The notes under the pieces are model-generated. The model saw only the letters and a list, made by a program, of their open reading frames with translations, was not told the origin of the DNA and searched no databases. A DNA stretch of 64,000 nt, from contig NW_004955476.1 in NCBI RefSeq assembly GCF_000276665.1, positions 11,805,361-11,869,360 of the forward strand. Direction: 5' to 3'. Shown here piece by piece: positions 37,907 through 52,621 of this stretch (positions are counted from its first letter, which is position 1; each line of letters opens with the position of its first letter). Both the position numbers and the translations under genes were made by a program. The stretch is from Chinchilla lanigera (taxonomy: Eukaryota > Chordata > Mammalia > Rodentia > Chinchillidae).

Positions 37907-40112
37907 GGTGGCAGTCTCAGAAGCTGCCTAGGCAGACACCAGGCTTTTATGCCTTAGCAGGTGGCACCTTGCCCAGGGGCAGGCCTGTCCTGTCCATCAG
38001 AACGTAGCAAGTGAGCTGGGGCAAGGCACATCCACTGGGTGCCAAGCAGTGCTGGGCTCAGGTCAGCAGCAAGAGTTGTTAGCAAATGAGTTTGGGTGAG
38101 TAGGAGTGAGGCCTGAGTGTGGTGAACCCAGGAGAGGGGCCCTGTGCATTGCATGAAGTGGTGTAGTGGGGCCAGATCCAAAGCCCTCTAGTCACACTAG
38201 GCCTTGATGCCATAGTAACTGTGTCTGCCCTTTAGAAGTAGGCATCTCCCCTCCACACTGCTCAGATGGAGTGCCAGGCAGGAAGGGGAGAGAGGCCTGG
38301 GGGTGGGGGAAGCTCAGTGCCACAGAAGGCTTGAAGCAGGCAGCAGCATTCAGGGCAGGGAAGGAGGCTTGAAAGGCTCTGAGGGTCTGTGCCTGGAGCC
38401 TGGTCACAGCAGCAAGTGAGGAAGGGCTGTGGATGACATATCCTTCCTCAGTGTCTAGCCAGACAGATACTGGTCTCAGTGTACATTACAGTAAAACAGG
38501 CTGGGATACCTAGGCCCTAAGCCAATCATCCCAGAACATCTGTTTCTGAGGGGCTTGAGTCTAGCATTCCCATTATTACCTGGACCCTTTGCTGCCTGTC
38601 CTCTGCTGCCACCTGGTGTCTGGCGACCCCTGTAGGAACCTGGCCTGCTCCCCGATAGGGGTTTCTGGTCAGAGCTGCCCAACCCAAATTCTGCCGTTGT
38701 ACCACCAGAGTGAACCTTATCATGTCCAAGTCCTTGTCTAGCCAGCTGACCTGCCCTGAGTATCATCTCCTGGCTGGGCACAGACCCCAAAGTGCTCTGT
38801 GTCCCTTGAGCATTGTCCCTGATAGCAGCGGTTCTTGCCTTCAAGACCTTTCTTTATAGCGAACCTTTTCTAACCCCTTTGCTAGCATAAAATGAAATCC
38901 ATAGATGAGATAACCCACTTATACATATAATTCCAAAAATATAGGCAAAATGATGCATAATGGAGTCATTTGTAACAACCCTGTGGGTGAGACATGTCCA
39001 GCAGAGCTGGCCCACTCCTACTACTATGGAGGCACTTGAGGTCTCTGAGCACTGGCTCTGGAGTCTGCTCTTACTGGGACCAATGGTGAAGCATCTTCAG
39101 GGCACAGGTCTGGACATCTATGGTTCTGAAAACCTCCAGAAGATTCCCCCACATAGACTTGGTTCTATCAGAGACTGTCTGACCTAGCATTTGTCCCTTT
39201 TCTCACTGTTGTCCCCCATAAGAACTGCAGATGGCTTCCCTTTGTGGCATCCAGGTTGCTGTTTTTCTTCTTCCTCAGTCCCAGCCCTGGAGCAGTACAT
39301 GCTGTTTGATATTGCTTCTGTGGCTCTTCCTGGCACTGGCAGCCACAGATCTCTGACAGTCTCATGGAACTGCTGAGTACCAGTATGTCTTTACTCTGTC
39401 TCTGCTTACTCCTCTGGTATCATTTCTCGTGAGCCAATGTCCGTGTAATCCATGTACTACCCCACACCTTCACCGTTGGCCCACTCTGCCTGCTTTGGTC
39501 ACTGTTGCAAGGTTGTTCTTGAGTCCTGGACAATTCTGATACTGCTCACCTTTCACATTTTCATGTCAAGCACCCACTCTGAGCTTCTGACCTCTAGGCT
39601 TGCTCTCTTGAATGCCTGAGGCCAGCAGTTGTCTGGACCCCTGCACTACTCCCAACCCATGTCTCATTTGTTGGATCATCATTACAGTCATACCCTACCT
39701 CATCCGTCCTCTTCTGCTTCTTTTCCCTTGTTTCTTTAGAATAAGAGTCTGTCTCTCTTGGTACACAGAATGTGGCTGAGAGATCAAGACCACAATCTTG
39801 GGTGGGTCCTTAAGTGCTGCATTTCTGCTAGATTTCTTCAGGGGCTATCTTCTCATACCCTGGAGATGGCTCCTTGTCATATTGCCTGGGCTGGCTCTTT
39901 CTCTTTCTGTCTTCCCTTTTCTCTTTCTGTCTTTCTCTGTCTATCTCTCTGTCTCTGTCTATCTGTCTCTCTCTGCTCTGGTTCTTATTTCACTGAGACA
40001 TGGAAGCAATCAGAAAAATACCATGCAAAACCATCAACTTACCACCTGCTTTCATTTTTTCCTGCATTTTTTCTGAAGCATCTTTTTCATAGTTCCTCAT
40101 GTTATAAGAGAT
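37907..40112. other. Intergenic sequence beyond SCGB1C1
   Basis: The first few hundred bases would hold the SCGB1C1 promoter; no clear TATA box was identified. A pyrimidine-rich CTTT/CTGT microsatellite-like stretch lies at about 39897-39980. No exon or RNA gene recognised. Confidence 0.5.
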
Positions 40113-40300
40113 GATCTGTCAACCAGGCATGGTGACCCTTGCCTGTAATCCCATCATCCTGGGAGGCTGAGGCAAGATTGTGAGTTCAAGCCCAGCCTGG
40201 GCAAATTAGCAAATTAGCAAGATCTTGTATCAAAACAAAAAAGGTGGCAGATGTAGCTCAGTGTAAATGCCCTCAGTTCAATCCTCAGTACAGGGTGAGT
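40113..40300 (+). mobile_element. Composite B1-ID SINE
   Basis: A B1-like part (CATGGTGACCCTTGCCTGTA ... GAGGCTGAGGCAAG) is followed by an ID-like part (GGTGGCAGATGTAGCTCAGT ... CAGTTCAATCCTCAGTACA). Confidence 0.7.
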
Positions 40301-40389
40301 GGGGGCATCTGTCTTCATGTTGATTGATGGCCAATCCTCTTGTCAGTACATTTTGTCACTTCCCTGTAAATGGGGACCTTATCTCATCT

Positions 40390-40407
40390 TTAGGGTTAGG
40401 GTTAGGG
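40390..40407 (+). repeat. Three-unit telomere-like repeat
   Basis: Three perfect TTAGGG hexamers in tandem. Short enough to be chance, but notable beside the longer array at 62780. Confidence 0.7.
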
Positions 40408-42318
40408 CCCTTATCATCACTATGCACTTATGCTACCACATACCCACTTCAAGTAGCACAAAAGCCTCTTCCTCAACACAGTTTGGGGAATCCACGTGGC
40501 TCCTTCTTCCCTCCCTTCATTCTTGCTCTGTCGTGAGTGTTCAAATCTTGTGTTTCAGGTTGGAATCTGGCTAATGAAGAGCACTAGTAGATCAGAGGAA
40601 TGGGGTGGATGGATTTAGGATCCATTCACTTTCTATACATGGATCTTTTTTTGGATGGAAAATAAAGGCAGGCTATCCTATCAATTTATAAGTTATCTGA
40701 TTATAATTTTTGCAGGTGTGCAAATACAATATATTTGTTCATTTACGGAATGTATCATAATAATCTGCACAAGTTCTGTTTGTTTAGTTTTCTAACATTT
40801 ATGTCCTGTAACCTTATCTGCTTCAATGAAAAACACTTTGCATTTCACTCTTGCATAGAAATGTTAAGATTATTAAAATACTGGAGATATGAGCCAAATA
40901 AGTCAGAACATCTAAGTTATGTTGTGAAGGATTTGGGACAAAACTGTCTTTTTTTTTTTTTTTTTTTCTTGCAGAAACCCTAAAAGCTCATTCTGCAGTT
41001 GAATTTTATTAATAGAACTTCTTGTCTGATAACCATCATATTTAAAAATGTACTACTGGTTGTTTTCAGGTAGCTTCCATATTATCACTAAAAAGTTCAT
41101 CTCAAGATTAAAGCATTAGTTTCTATGGAAGTTATGATCATACTATATCTCTGAGTACACAGTTTGGGTAGCTGGCACCTCTGTAACAGCAAGGTTGAAA
41201 CATTTCCTTCAAGAAGGAAATGGTGGTAGACTGACTTAGAGTCTCATTATTGAGGAAACTACTCAAGAATTTCTGTCTCTCAGTAGCTGTGCCATCAGAA
41301 CACAATGCAAAACCTAACCTTCAACCACATCTATTTAGCAATGTAATGCTGCATAGTTTTATATGGTTCAGAGCTAGGCATTTCATTGGCACTGAAGATA
41401 AAGTAAATCTCATCTTTCAAACCACCGTAATCTTCAAAGCATACATGCTGAAAGAATTGGCATGTTATTAATAACTGAATCAATCAAGTTGCAGTGGGAA
41501 ATATTCTGTTAGATTTATGTGTTCTGTGAGTTGTCTTCTATTTCCCTTGCCAGTTCCTTGATACATGGATCTATGGTATCTGAGCTGCTTCCTGTGCCAC
41601 AAATTTGCCTGTTTTCAAGCAGTGTCTTTGATGCTTTAAGGCTTTAAGTCACTCTTTCACCAATGTCTCAGTGATTGGGACCCTTGTTGACGCCCCTGCA
41701 AAGGGTCTTGTCATTGATCTTGAGTGCCCTCTGCTGGTTCTGAGTGACCTTACTGGGAGGTGTGTGTGTGTGTGTATGTGGCTTCACACTGGGTTCCCTC
41801 ATCGTGATTCTCTCACACAGTATACACAGCTGTGTCCTCGGGGGTCCCAAAGTTCAGCTGCTGGGAGAACTGGCTCTTGGATGTGTTTCTGGAGATCTAG
41901 AGTCCACTCCTAGCTATGGGACATAATATATATTTCTGTGACAGCCTGTTTCAGATAGTCACTGTTTTCTGCTGGGCCTATTGAATGCAGTGTCAGCAGG
42001 AACTGGTAGTGGAGAATCTAGAGGCCATGCAGGGAGGGAGAAGGTCTGCACTGGCTTCACCAGCCTTCACTAGCCCTGTGCCCAACCCTGTGCCCAACCT
42101 TTGCACCTGTACCTGAGACAGGACATCTGGGGACAGAATCAATGCTGACACATGCCAGTCACAACTTTCCATTTGGCCATTTTGGAGATCTATGAGACAG
42201 TGACAGGATAAGACAGCTGCCAAGCCAATGAAAATCCAAACTCTCATGACTTATTGAATGAGGCCTGTAGTTCTAGTGGAATCCAAACTACAGCATAGAG
42301 ATGCTTCCCCTGGATACC
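40408..42318. other. Intergenic sequence, no gene recognised
   Basis: AT-rich sequence with a T-run (40950-40967) and a (GT)n run (41760-41776). On the minus strand, about 41530-41850 reads as a broken frame with stops that could be a processed-gene relic, but I could not name it. Confidence 0.4.
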
Positions 42319-42668
42319 TGTCTTGGTTACTTTTCCCTCGTTGCTGGGACAAAGTACTTGACACCCAAAAATAAGGAAGGAAAAGTTTATTTTGCTTACA
42401 ATTTGTAGAGTTTTCAGTCCATACTTGGCAGGTTACAAAGCAGAGTGGTACATGGCAGAGGGCTACAGCTCATGGCGGCAGAGCACAGCAAAAGCAAAAA
42501 GCACAAAAGCCAGGAATGGCCCCAAGCAGCTTCTTCCTCTCCCTTACATATGCAAACTATCCATGCCAGGGAGGGTGTAGCTCTCACACCCATAATCAAT
42601 CAAACTCTAAAAGCCTGCCCCATGACTGCATGAGGCTTTGGGGGGACACCCAGACACAAACCATAACA
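42319..42668 (-). mobile_element. Solo MaLR-like LTR (family M)
   Basis: TGTCTTGG...CCATAACA, 350 bp, with a perfect 5-bp target duplication ATACC (42314-42318 and 42669-42673). It is very similar to the 1302 and 5266 copies. Confidence 0.85.
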
Positions 42669-42825
42669 ATACCCAATATCTATTCTTTTTTTTTCTTTAA
42701 CCCTGATTTTGGCTGCTTCAAATGAAGAATGTATTACCCATAGTTCATTACAACTCGGGGTGGCCAGAGGAAGCGGTATATATGGTATATAATGATATAT
42801 ATGTGGTATATACGACTTCCAGGAA

Positions 42826-43180
42826 GGTTTGTTGTTTATTTGTTTGTGGTACTGGGGATTAAACCAGGGCCTTCACACTAAGCTGTATATCCAGTACTTA
42901 GTAATTATTAATTTTATTTTTATTTTTATTGCTTTTTGTTTTGAGACAAGGTCTCACAGTGTAGTCCACAGTGGCCTCAAACTCACAACTATCCTTCTAC
43001 CTCGGCCTCCCAAGTGCTGGGATTACAGGCATGCACCACCATGTCCAGCTTATTTTTTATTTTGAGACAGGATCTCAGTGAATTGCTAAATTGCCCAGGT
43101 GAGGCCCAAATTTGTGATCCTCATGTCTCAGATTCCCAAAGTGCTGGGATTACAGGTGTGCAACGCTGTGCTTTGCTCCA
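42826..43180 (-). mobile_element. Cluster of ID-like and B1-like SINE units, antisense
   Basis: In order: an ID-like unit (GGTACTGGGGATTAAACCAG), a B1 unit (GAGACAAGGTCTCACAGTGT ... GTGCTGGGATTACAGGCATG) and a second B1-like unit (GAGACAGGATCTCAGTGAAT ... GTGCTGGGATTACAGGTGTG). Confidence 0.75.
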
Positions 43181-43597
43181 GGAAGTACTCTTAAAGAACA
43201 AGAGTGCATTCATATTTGTTCTAGCGGTCTGCTTAGTGGCTAGACAGATGGCTGGACCAAAGACACCTACCTTGGAATATCAGGAAAAAGTGGTAAGGAT
43301 GACAGAGCCAGAAGACAGAAGGAACCCATATCTCTTCTGAGAATAGTGTTCCCTGCTTAGGTAGCTTCATTCACATGTGTGGGGGCAGGAGTTTGTGTTT
43401 TTATTCACAGGTAAATCCAATTGTGGTGGACTTACTTGATTTTTCAATAGTGCTAGGAGTATAGCTCTCTAAATATAAGCTGCAAAGTGGGTGAGGGGGA
43501 GTGAGAAAGGACAGAGGGGCCAATCCAGGTGTACAGCCTCCCATTAACTGCCTTGATCCTCTCTATTCATCACTGCTGTGGCCAGGGCCTGAGAATC

Positions 43598-43961
43598 TGC
43601 GTTAGTCATTTTCCTCATCGTGGGGACAAAATATCCAACACCCACATCTTAAAGGAGGAGAGATCTATTTTGACTCTTGTTTCAGAAGTTTCAGTCCTTA
43701 CATGGTTGGGGGCGTGGAGGGTGGAAAGCAGAGAGAGAAGGGAAGAACAAGGGAGGAAGATGCACCCTTCTAGATCACAGCCCCAGTAACCCACCTGCTC
43801 TGGCCAGTGACCCACTTACTCTCTGATCACAGCCCCAGTGACCCACTTACTTTCCCCAACAGTAAGTCAGCTATTGCACCCATAGTCCAATGTTTTTTCA
43901 AAATCCTTGCTTTGGAAAAACATGATGCTCTTGGGGCACATCTGGATATAAACTCTAACCA
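43598..43961 (-). mobile_element. Diverged MaLR-like LTR
   Basis: It has the same overall plan as family M (GGGGACAAAATATCCAACAC ... AGTTTCAGTCCTTACATGG ... ACTCTAACCA). It is bordered by AATC (43594-43597 and 43962-43965). Confidence 0.6.
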
Positions 43962-44109
43962 AATCTGCATCTGAAGAAGCTTTCTGATGGTTCTCACATT
44001 CCCTAACATTTGAGGACCACTCATTTGCCATTTGCTATTGGCCTTTTTTGGGAACTCCACATGATGGTAATACCATTGAGCTCTGGGCCCCTGGAGCCCC
44101 CTGCCCAGG

Positions 44110-44255
44110 TCTTTTTTTGTTGTTGTTGATACAGGGTCTTGCTGTATAGTCCAAGTTGGTCTTGGATTCACTATGTAGCCTAGGCTGGCCTCAAACTTTT
44201 GGCATTCCTCCTGCCTCAGCCTTCCGAGTGCTGGAATTACAGGAGTGCAAAACCC
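44110..44255 (-). mobile_element. B1-type SINE, antisense
   Basis: A (TTG)n tail is followed by ATACAGGGTCTTGCTGTATA ... TAGGCTGGCCTCAAACTTTT ... GTGCTGGAATTACAGGAGTG. Confidence 0.75.
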
Positions 44256-45471
44256 TCACCAGACTTTGCCTCCAGAGATGCCCCTGACCTGGAGGAACCA
44301 GGAAGGCCTCTCCTCCTTCCCTTTCTTTCCCCATCCACTGTGTCAATGCAGCTGCTGAGAAGGCCATTCAAGTTCTTTAGAAGCTCTTTGCACAGGGAGC
44401 TGCAGGGCAAGGGGAAGAAAGAGGAAGGGGCCTGTAGGCTGCAAAACTGTCTGGTTTGCTTTTAAGCAGTAAGTTTCTAGAGCAGACCATAAACATAGAA
44501 GTAAAAGAGACCTGTAGATCTCTACCTGTAGATTTCTGCCTAGAGGCAGTAACTTCCTGAATACAGAAACAGATTTCCAGTGCTACTACACAGCCTTCTC
44601 CCCCTGTGGCTACCAAACTGTTGTCTTTGGGAATCAGGAACCCACCAATAACCAGGTCTCCTTTGGTGACTTGGCCATTTCCTAGTAGCCCTGGAAACAG
44701 CCTGGAAGGAACCAGTGGGGACAGGAATGGAGTAGAGACTCATAAAATATTGCATTAAACATTTAGGAATCTGAATATATTGTCATTTCTATTAAAAATT
44801 CTAAAATGTACACTTTCACCTAAAACATTTTGCAAGGAACTTTCTGGCTCCTTAGGTGGCTTTTGCCAGTAAGTATTCTGTGGAATGTGAAAAAGGTTAT
44901 AGTGTAGAAAATTTGCAAAATACAAAGAAAAGCTTTTAACACGCTCTTTTGTTCCCAAAAAGGAAAGTGCCAAGTTTCTGCAATTTTATGTGAACATGGG
45001 TCCACTTTGACGAAGAATAGCACATAGAATTTAGGGTCCTATGAAATATATCTTGAAAAGTGATACTTCCATTCTTGGATGTTTTGGAGAACGGATCCAA
45101 AGAAAATTTGAATACAACTTTGACACATACAAGTAAGCAACATGGCCAGATACTTTTTTGGAAGTTGATCAGCATGCTATAGATTGAGGGTGCAGTACAA
45201 ATTGGAGTTCTTATTATCACATCAGGTTTGAAAGAACTGTTTTGACATGCCCTGCTCTTTGTCATGGTATATAGAGGAATGCTTTGTTTGGGTCCCTAAA
45301 ATGTAGAGGGGAAGAAATGTCTTGGATCATCCAAACTATCCCCGACCCATGATAACTAATATCCCTTTTCCAACTTTCACTAAAGCCCTGTCCTGAACTA
45401 AAAAACCTTTTTCTGTGGAACTCCAACTCACACTAGGATATTCACACAACTTCAGGGTTCTGTAAACAACC
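44256..45471. other. Intergenic sequence, no gene recognised
   Basis: A minus-strand open frame of 109 codons (44936-45265) lacks homology that I can recognise and lacks splice context. It is most likely chance or the tail of an old retrocopy. Confidence 0.4.
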
Positions 45472-45945
45472 TGCTATAATTTGGACCTGCCACAGCTTCC
45501 TAAGGGTTCTGTGCTGAGGGTGGCCATACAGCAGAGATCAGAGGTAGGGCTTTTGAGAAGTGATTGGATCGCAAGAGCTCTGACTTCATTGATGGATTAA
45601 TCCATTGGTGAATTCATAATTTTATGAGCAATTAGGAGGTGATAGAAACTTAAAGAGGGACTAACTGAGTGGAGTGGGTCTTTGGGGATGTGCCTTTGGG
45701 GGCTGTATCCAAAGAGGACTGCTTCCTGTTTGGTTTTCTTTTTCTGATACTTAGCTTAGCTCTGGCTCTGCCGCAACCTCCCCAGCATGATGTTCTGTCT
45801 TACTACAGGCCTAATAGTAATGGAGACACCTAACCATAGACTGAAACCCTTGCCATTGGGAGTGAAAATAAGCCTTTCTTCCTTTAAGTTGTTTTGTTTA
45901 GGTATTTTGTCACAGCTGTCACAGGCATAATAGTTGACTAAAACA
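45472..45945 (+). mobile_element. MaLR-type solo LTR (sense)
   Basis: Starts TGCTATAATTTGGACCTGCC and ends GTATTTTGTCACAGC ... TTGACTAAAACA, the standard MaLR (MST/ORR1-like) termini. It is flanked by CAACC (45467-45471) and CAGCC (45946-45950). CATGATGTTCTGTCTTACTA and the AATAAGCC polyadenylation-like region also fit. It is older than family M. Confidence 0.75.
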
Positions 45946-46221
45946 CAGCCCAAAGTATTTTCCTGAAAAATCTATCTTGTTTGGCGTTATCTTCAGAGGA
46001 ACAGAGTCAAATGGCTGATCCAGATCCATACTGGAAAGCTTGCTAAGCCAGTTGGTTGAAGCAGGAACAATGTTAAATAGCTACTCCAAAGATCTGTATG
46101 AAGAATAATGAATATTTATAAATCAGAATGACTTCTTTGCTAGTCTGACAAGAACAGAGAGAAAAGAAAAGTAATTGTGGACAGCCTATTTTTAAACAGT
46201 CAGTGACGGAGGGAAACTAGG

Positions 46222-48490
<2,269 letters not shown>

Positions 48491-48749
48491 GGAAACTAGG
48501 GATTTTATGAAAAAGGGTCAGGTTTGATAAGGAAGAACAAACAGGGAATGTCAATGTGCAGAACATTTCCACTGGGCAGGAGGAGGAAGTTCTTGTGTTC
48601 TAGTGTACAGCAAGGCAACTAGAGTTAATATTGTACCATGTATTTCAAAATAGCTAAGAGATGATTTTAAATGTTCTTACCACAAGGAAATGATCAATAT
48701 TTGAGGTGATTAAAATGCTGATTACCCTTGATATGGCAAGCGAGTTCAT

Positions 48750-49220
48750 TGAGAACAATACTCACAAGAGACCAAAAGAGCAGGAATGAACAAAGCTTTA
48801 TTAGGCTGGCTGACAGACGATCTTCTCTAACCAGGAGCCAGAGAAGATGTCCGTGCTGACCTGGGTTTCACCTTCAATTTAAGTACATTTTAGTTTTCCA
48901 TAGTAACCATTTCCTCATTTTTGGGAATCTTATAAGAATGCACAAAGTTTACCTTCTCTGGAGCTGTTGGACAGCTAGATTCTAAATGATCATTACAGTT
49001 TAACTTATAGCCTACTTCCCAGTTTGTTCTGTTTATTCTGTTCCCATTTTATGACTCTGCTCTCCTTTAAGTGGGTTGATAACTAACCAAGGGGAAGGAG
49101 TGAAGAAGAGTGTGGGTCAACTATAGCTTAAGTGAATTTTAAGTGGCTTCTCTTAATGTGGAGTTAAAACTGGAAAATGGAGTCTCTCTTGCCCTATCAT
49201 CCTGATTTGATCGTCCCACA
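48750..49220 (-). mobile_element. LTR-like element, different family
   Basis: On minus it starts TGTGGGACGATCAAATCAGG, contains AATAAAGCTTTG near the end and finishes TCTCTTGTGAGTATTGTTCTCA-like TG...CA termini, about 471 bp. No clear target duplication was found, and no internal retroviral sequence flanks it. Confidence 0.5.
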
Positions 49221-50189
49221 ATGTACAATTGTCTTGAAACATGTTATATACCATATATGTCTGCATCTATTATTTATCAATTAAAATAAAACAAACAAAA
49301 AGAATTGAAGACACAAAGGATACATTTTGTTGTCTTGAGTCCAGATGGGTCTTTTATCTCAAGGTTTCCTTAAGGAGATCTCAGACCAGCAAGACTGTGT
49401 GGACAACCTTTGTGATTAGACATGCCTCCCCCGTAAATTCCTGGCTATCTCCTGGTACATGGTCTGCTGCACTCCTGTGCTGTGGTATAGCCTGAGCTCA
49501 TGGCAGCCAAAATTCAGAGAGAGAAAACACTGCCCAGGACAATCAATGTCAGTGCCCTCTGATAACAGAAAATGCAGATGCAGGTATACCCACACAGCAG
49601 GTGGCAGCAGACATGTCATTCCTGGAGGTATGTACAGGCAGAAAAGAATACTCACACGATTCCATCTCCACACTTGCTGTCTTACCAAAACAAGAGTCTT
49701 TTCCTTAAGTCATGCCAGAAAAACCAAACAACTATTTTATGAAACTAAGATAAACTTTATGACTCAAGTGCCCTTGTTAGGAAGAGCCACAGAAACAGGT
49801 ACTTCAGAACTCTTTTTTCTTATTGAAGAGCAGCATGTCTTCAGATCAGGAGATGGTGGTTGTGCCTGGAAGCTCTGGCTGTAGCTTCATTTGCCTTTCT
49901 TTGCAGAAAGGGCCTGAGTCTCTCCACTGGTCTGAGACCATGTGACCCTCTGCTATCCCACAAACCTGAGGTAGCAGGCTCAGCATGCTCTGGCTGCTGT
50001 GCTCTAGAGTCTTGGAGTGCTCAAGAGGTGGCCAGTTAGTCACTTGTCAATTAGCAGTGAATGGCTCATCTATATTAATAATACTTCTCAGATTGAAGAA
50101 TTATATTTCTAGTTGAGTAAAAGCACAGTATTCATTACACAGATGATTAGAATTATCCTGGATTGTGTCATTGAGTGTGGATTTAATTC
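49221..50189. other. Intergenic sequence, no gene recognised
   Basis: A plus-strand open frame of about 140 codons (49459-49884) overlaps an antisense frame and has no recognisable motif. I treat it as chance. Confidence 0.4.
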
Positions 50190-50195
50190 AAATAC

Positions 50196-50524
50196 TGTTG
50201 GGAGCAGCTGAAGGTGGAAATTGATCATATGTGTGAGGGCAGGACACAGCCAGAGTGTCTAAAGCAGTCAAACTACCTCAGTCTTGAGAAAATTATCCTG
50301 CCTGGACAATTTCAGTCATTAGTCATTAGGCCACCTTGTGTGTCATGATACTAACTTTACAAAGGTATAAATAAATGCCCTCACTGTTGTTGTTCAGGTC
50401 CTCTTACCCATCAGGTATAGAGGTCACCTCCATCTGACCCAGCTATTTGTCTCTTGTCTGTCTTTTCCTCATTCCTGCTGCCATTCCTCCTCAGGGTATA
50501 CCAAGAGACCAATGGGTCCCTACA
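50196..50524 (+). mobile_element. Solo class II ERV LTR with 6-bp target duplication
   Basis: 329 bp, TGTTGGGAGCAGC...CCCTACA, flanked by a perfect 6-bp duplication AAATAC (50190-50195 and 50525-50530). A TATA-like GTATAAATAAA is at about 50366. Six-base duplications are typical of betaretrovirus-like (class II) ERVs. The same family is at 59491-59813 (sense) and 1842-2138 (antisense). No internal sequence remains. Confidence 0.88.
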
Positions 50525-50530
50525 AAATAC

Positions 50531-51495
50531 TGTTTTGTTTTATTGTGGCAGAACATACACAACAATTTATACACTGTTTAAACATACAGTTTATACATTT
50601 TTTTCTTTCATGTGTTTAAGTGATACTCAAATAATAATATAAGTTGATCCTGAGTTTTTTTCTCCCTTTAAAATGGAGCTCTGTGCCTTATTCAAGGTGG
50701 GAAGGCACTCCCATCAAGGAAAAGTTTGAGGTAACCACCTTGGTTGCTGAAGTCCATGAAGCCAGTGGCCCCTGCCTAAGAGACATCGTAGGACTAGGAC
50801 TAGGAGGGGTTCATGAAAGTGCTAAGCAAATATTAGGCTACAGAGCAATCTCAGTTCTTTTCCAGCCACACTGGTGTGTGCAGGGTCCCTGTGGAGGGTG
50901 GAGAGGACAGGCCAGTTGTGATTCAGAGAAATAAAATGTGCTGTACATGCTATTATTTTCTCTGCTCCTTAGGTTTCTGCTTCTGAACTTTTAGCATCAT
51001 GGACACTGAGTGGCTGACTATCTTGGGACAAAGGGAAGGAGGCCAGAAAGCCTAGGTGCCAGCAATAACACTGTTTGGGCTCCACCCCCAGAAGGCAAGC
51101 AAAGGAAGAAAGGCAAGAACCAAGTTGGATGGAGATGGGATGACATAGTCACAGGGAAAGGTGTAATCTGAGATGGGCACTGGGGCAACCAGACCCGGTT
51201 ATTTGGACAAGTGGGATCTTCCAAGCTACGGCTTTGGCCTGGCTTTCATATGCTGATGCTGTGGCTACAGAACTCCTAGCTGCTGACCTGTGTTTCCAAT
51301 TATAAAAAAAGAAAAGACTGAAGAGGATGCAAGTGGGCCACACCTGGGGTCCCAGGAGCTCCTCCTGCTTATCTGGAACCTGCCTCCTTACCAGCCCCCC
51401 AGCTCCTCTCCCAGATCCCCCAGACTCCCCCTCATCCTTGGTTTCGACCCCCCCTGATGGAGACCGCTATGAAGCAGTCCTGGGCAGAACTTAAC
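50531..51495. other. Spacer before provirus ERV-A, no gene recognised
   Basis: Mostly unique-looking sequence with a CT-rich stretch at about 51350-51450. A short AAAAAAAGAAAAG purine run at about 51305 could be a remnant polypurine tract, but nothing else supports that. Confidence 0.35.
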
Positions 51496-51996
51496 TGATA
51501 GGTTTTTTATGTTTACTTGTGAGTCTGCCCAAGGCCTAGGGTCCTTGTCTGGAGATGGGTGGTGGACTCATAGTAAGTGAACCTCTGTGAGTCACTAATC
51601 CCTGATAAGGCCTATAATAGCTAATGAAGGTAAAACGCCTCAAAGGATAAGACAAGATAACAGCCTGGATTCAACCTCAAATAAAAAAAGACTATAGCCT
51701 CAAGCATCTCAATCCTGGGTGGATTAATTTAATACCTTACTTGGAGAAGTCCTTGAGTAGTCCCACCCTTCTCGAGTACTCCCCTCCCTTCTTCTTATAA
51801 CTAAATAAATACAGGCCTCCCAGAGATGGTCTGGGTTTTAGCCCTGAGAGCATCTCACATTCTGTGGGAGGGCTTTGATCCTCCTGGAGCCCTGAAATTG
51901 TTCCATTCACCTCTTTTATCTAGGCTTTGCCGTATACTTGTTTGGGAGATTGTGGACCTGATCAGCCTGCAATAAATAAGGGATATTATTAATCCA
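51496..51996 (+). mobile_element. Putative 5' LTR of ERV-A
   Basis: About 500 bp between a TGATAGG start and the primer-binding site. It contains a TATA-like TTATAACTAAATAAATAC at about 51797. Position directly before a lysine primer site is the main support; boundaries are approximate. It does not resemble the 50196/59491 LTR family. Confidence 0.6.
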
Positions 51997-52001
51997 ATAA
52001 C

Positions 52002-52019
52002 TAGTGCCCGAACAGGGAC
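52002..52019 (+). other. Primer-binding site, lysine-tRNA type
   Basis: TAGTGCCCGAACAGGGAC differs at two of 18 positions from the complement of the tRNA-Lys3 3' end. This is the standard betaretrovirus/lentivirus-type site. Confidence 0.85.
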
Positions 52020-52212
52020 CTATAGTCCTTGGACTGGAAATTTTTAGCCTGAATGAGTAAGTCTACCTAGAGTAGAAAGTGTGGGAGATGGAGAAGACCT
52101 TCATAGAATCAAAACTTTGCCAGAGACACCTGGAGAAAGGAAAGAGAAGCGTTCCACAGGAATAGAGATAAGTCTTCCCACTGTGAACAAGCCATTTTTA
52201 TTCAGGAGTAAA

Positions 52213-52620
52213 ATGGGCCACAAATTTTCATCTGAGGAGCAAAGGTACATAAAGCTGCTCCAAAGTTTGCTTAAACACTCAGGGGCTCATGTGCCCAAAA
52301 AAAGACCTAACAAAAATATTATAAGAGGTAACCAAATATAATTCATGGTTTCCTCGGACAGGCACTGTAGATATTGGCAATTGGGAAAGAGTTGGAAAAA
52401 AGTCTTAAAAAGGTACACAGTATGGGAAAAATCACTTTGTCTGAGACATTCTCTACTTGGAGCCTAGTTCATTCAGTTTTAAGTCCGTTGCAGAGCTTAC
52501 AGTCAATAGCCTCTGACTCAGACACAGAGGAAATAAAAAAGCTCCCAGCAGACACACCTAGGCAGGAGCAGGAGCCTTTCAAAAGAACATCCCATATGGT
52601 TCTCTCTAGGAACTTACAGA
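52213..52620 (+). pseudogene. gag 5' remnant of ERV-A
   Basis: An ATG at 52213 opens a short frame of about 43 codons beginning MGHKFSSEEQ, a myristoylation-type Gag N-terminus. It stops at about 52339. A second frame continues to about 52620, where the ZC3H15 retrocopy interrupts. The capsid and nucleocapsid regions are not seen. Confidence 0.65.
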
Positions 52621-52621
52621 T

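Noticed and set aside
41530..41850. Possible processed-gene relic on the minus strand (frame around KINDKTLCRGVNKGPN with stops)
   Set aside because: I could not identify a parent gene and there is no visible A-tail, so it is not listed as a pseudogene. A translated search would decide.
44936..45265. 109-codon minus-strand frame
   Set aside because: Starts inside repeat-rich spacer, no homologue recognised, and the codon composition looks non-coding.
49459..49884. 141-codon plus-strand frame
   Set aside because: No known domain, overlaps an antisense frame and has no gene-like context. Probably chance.
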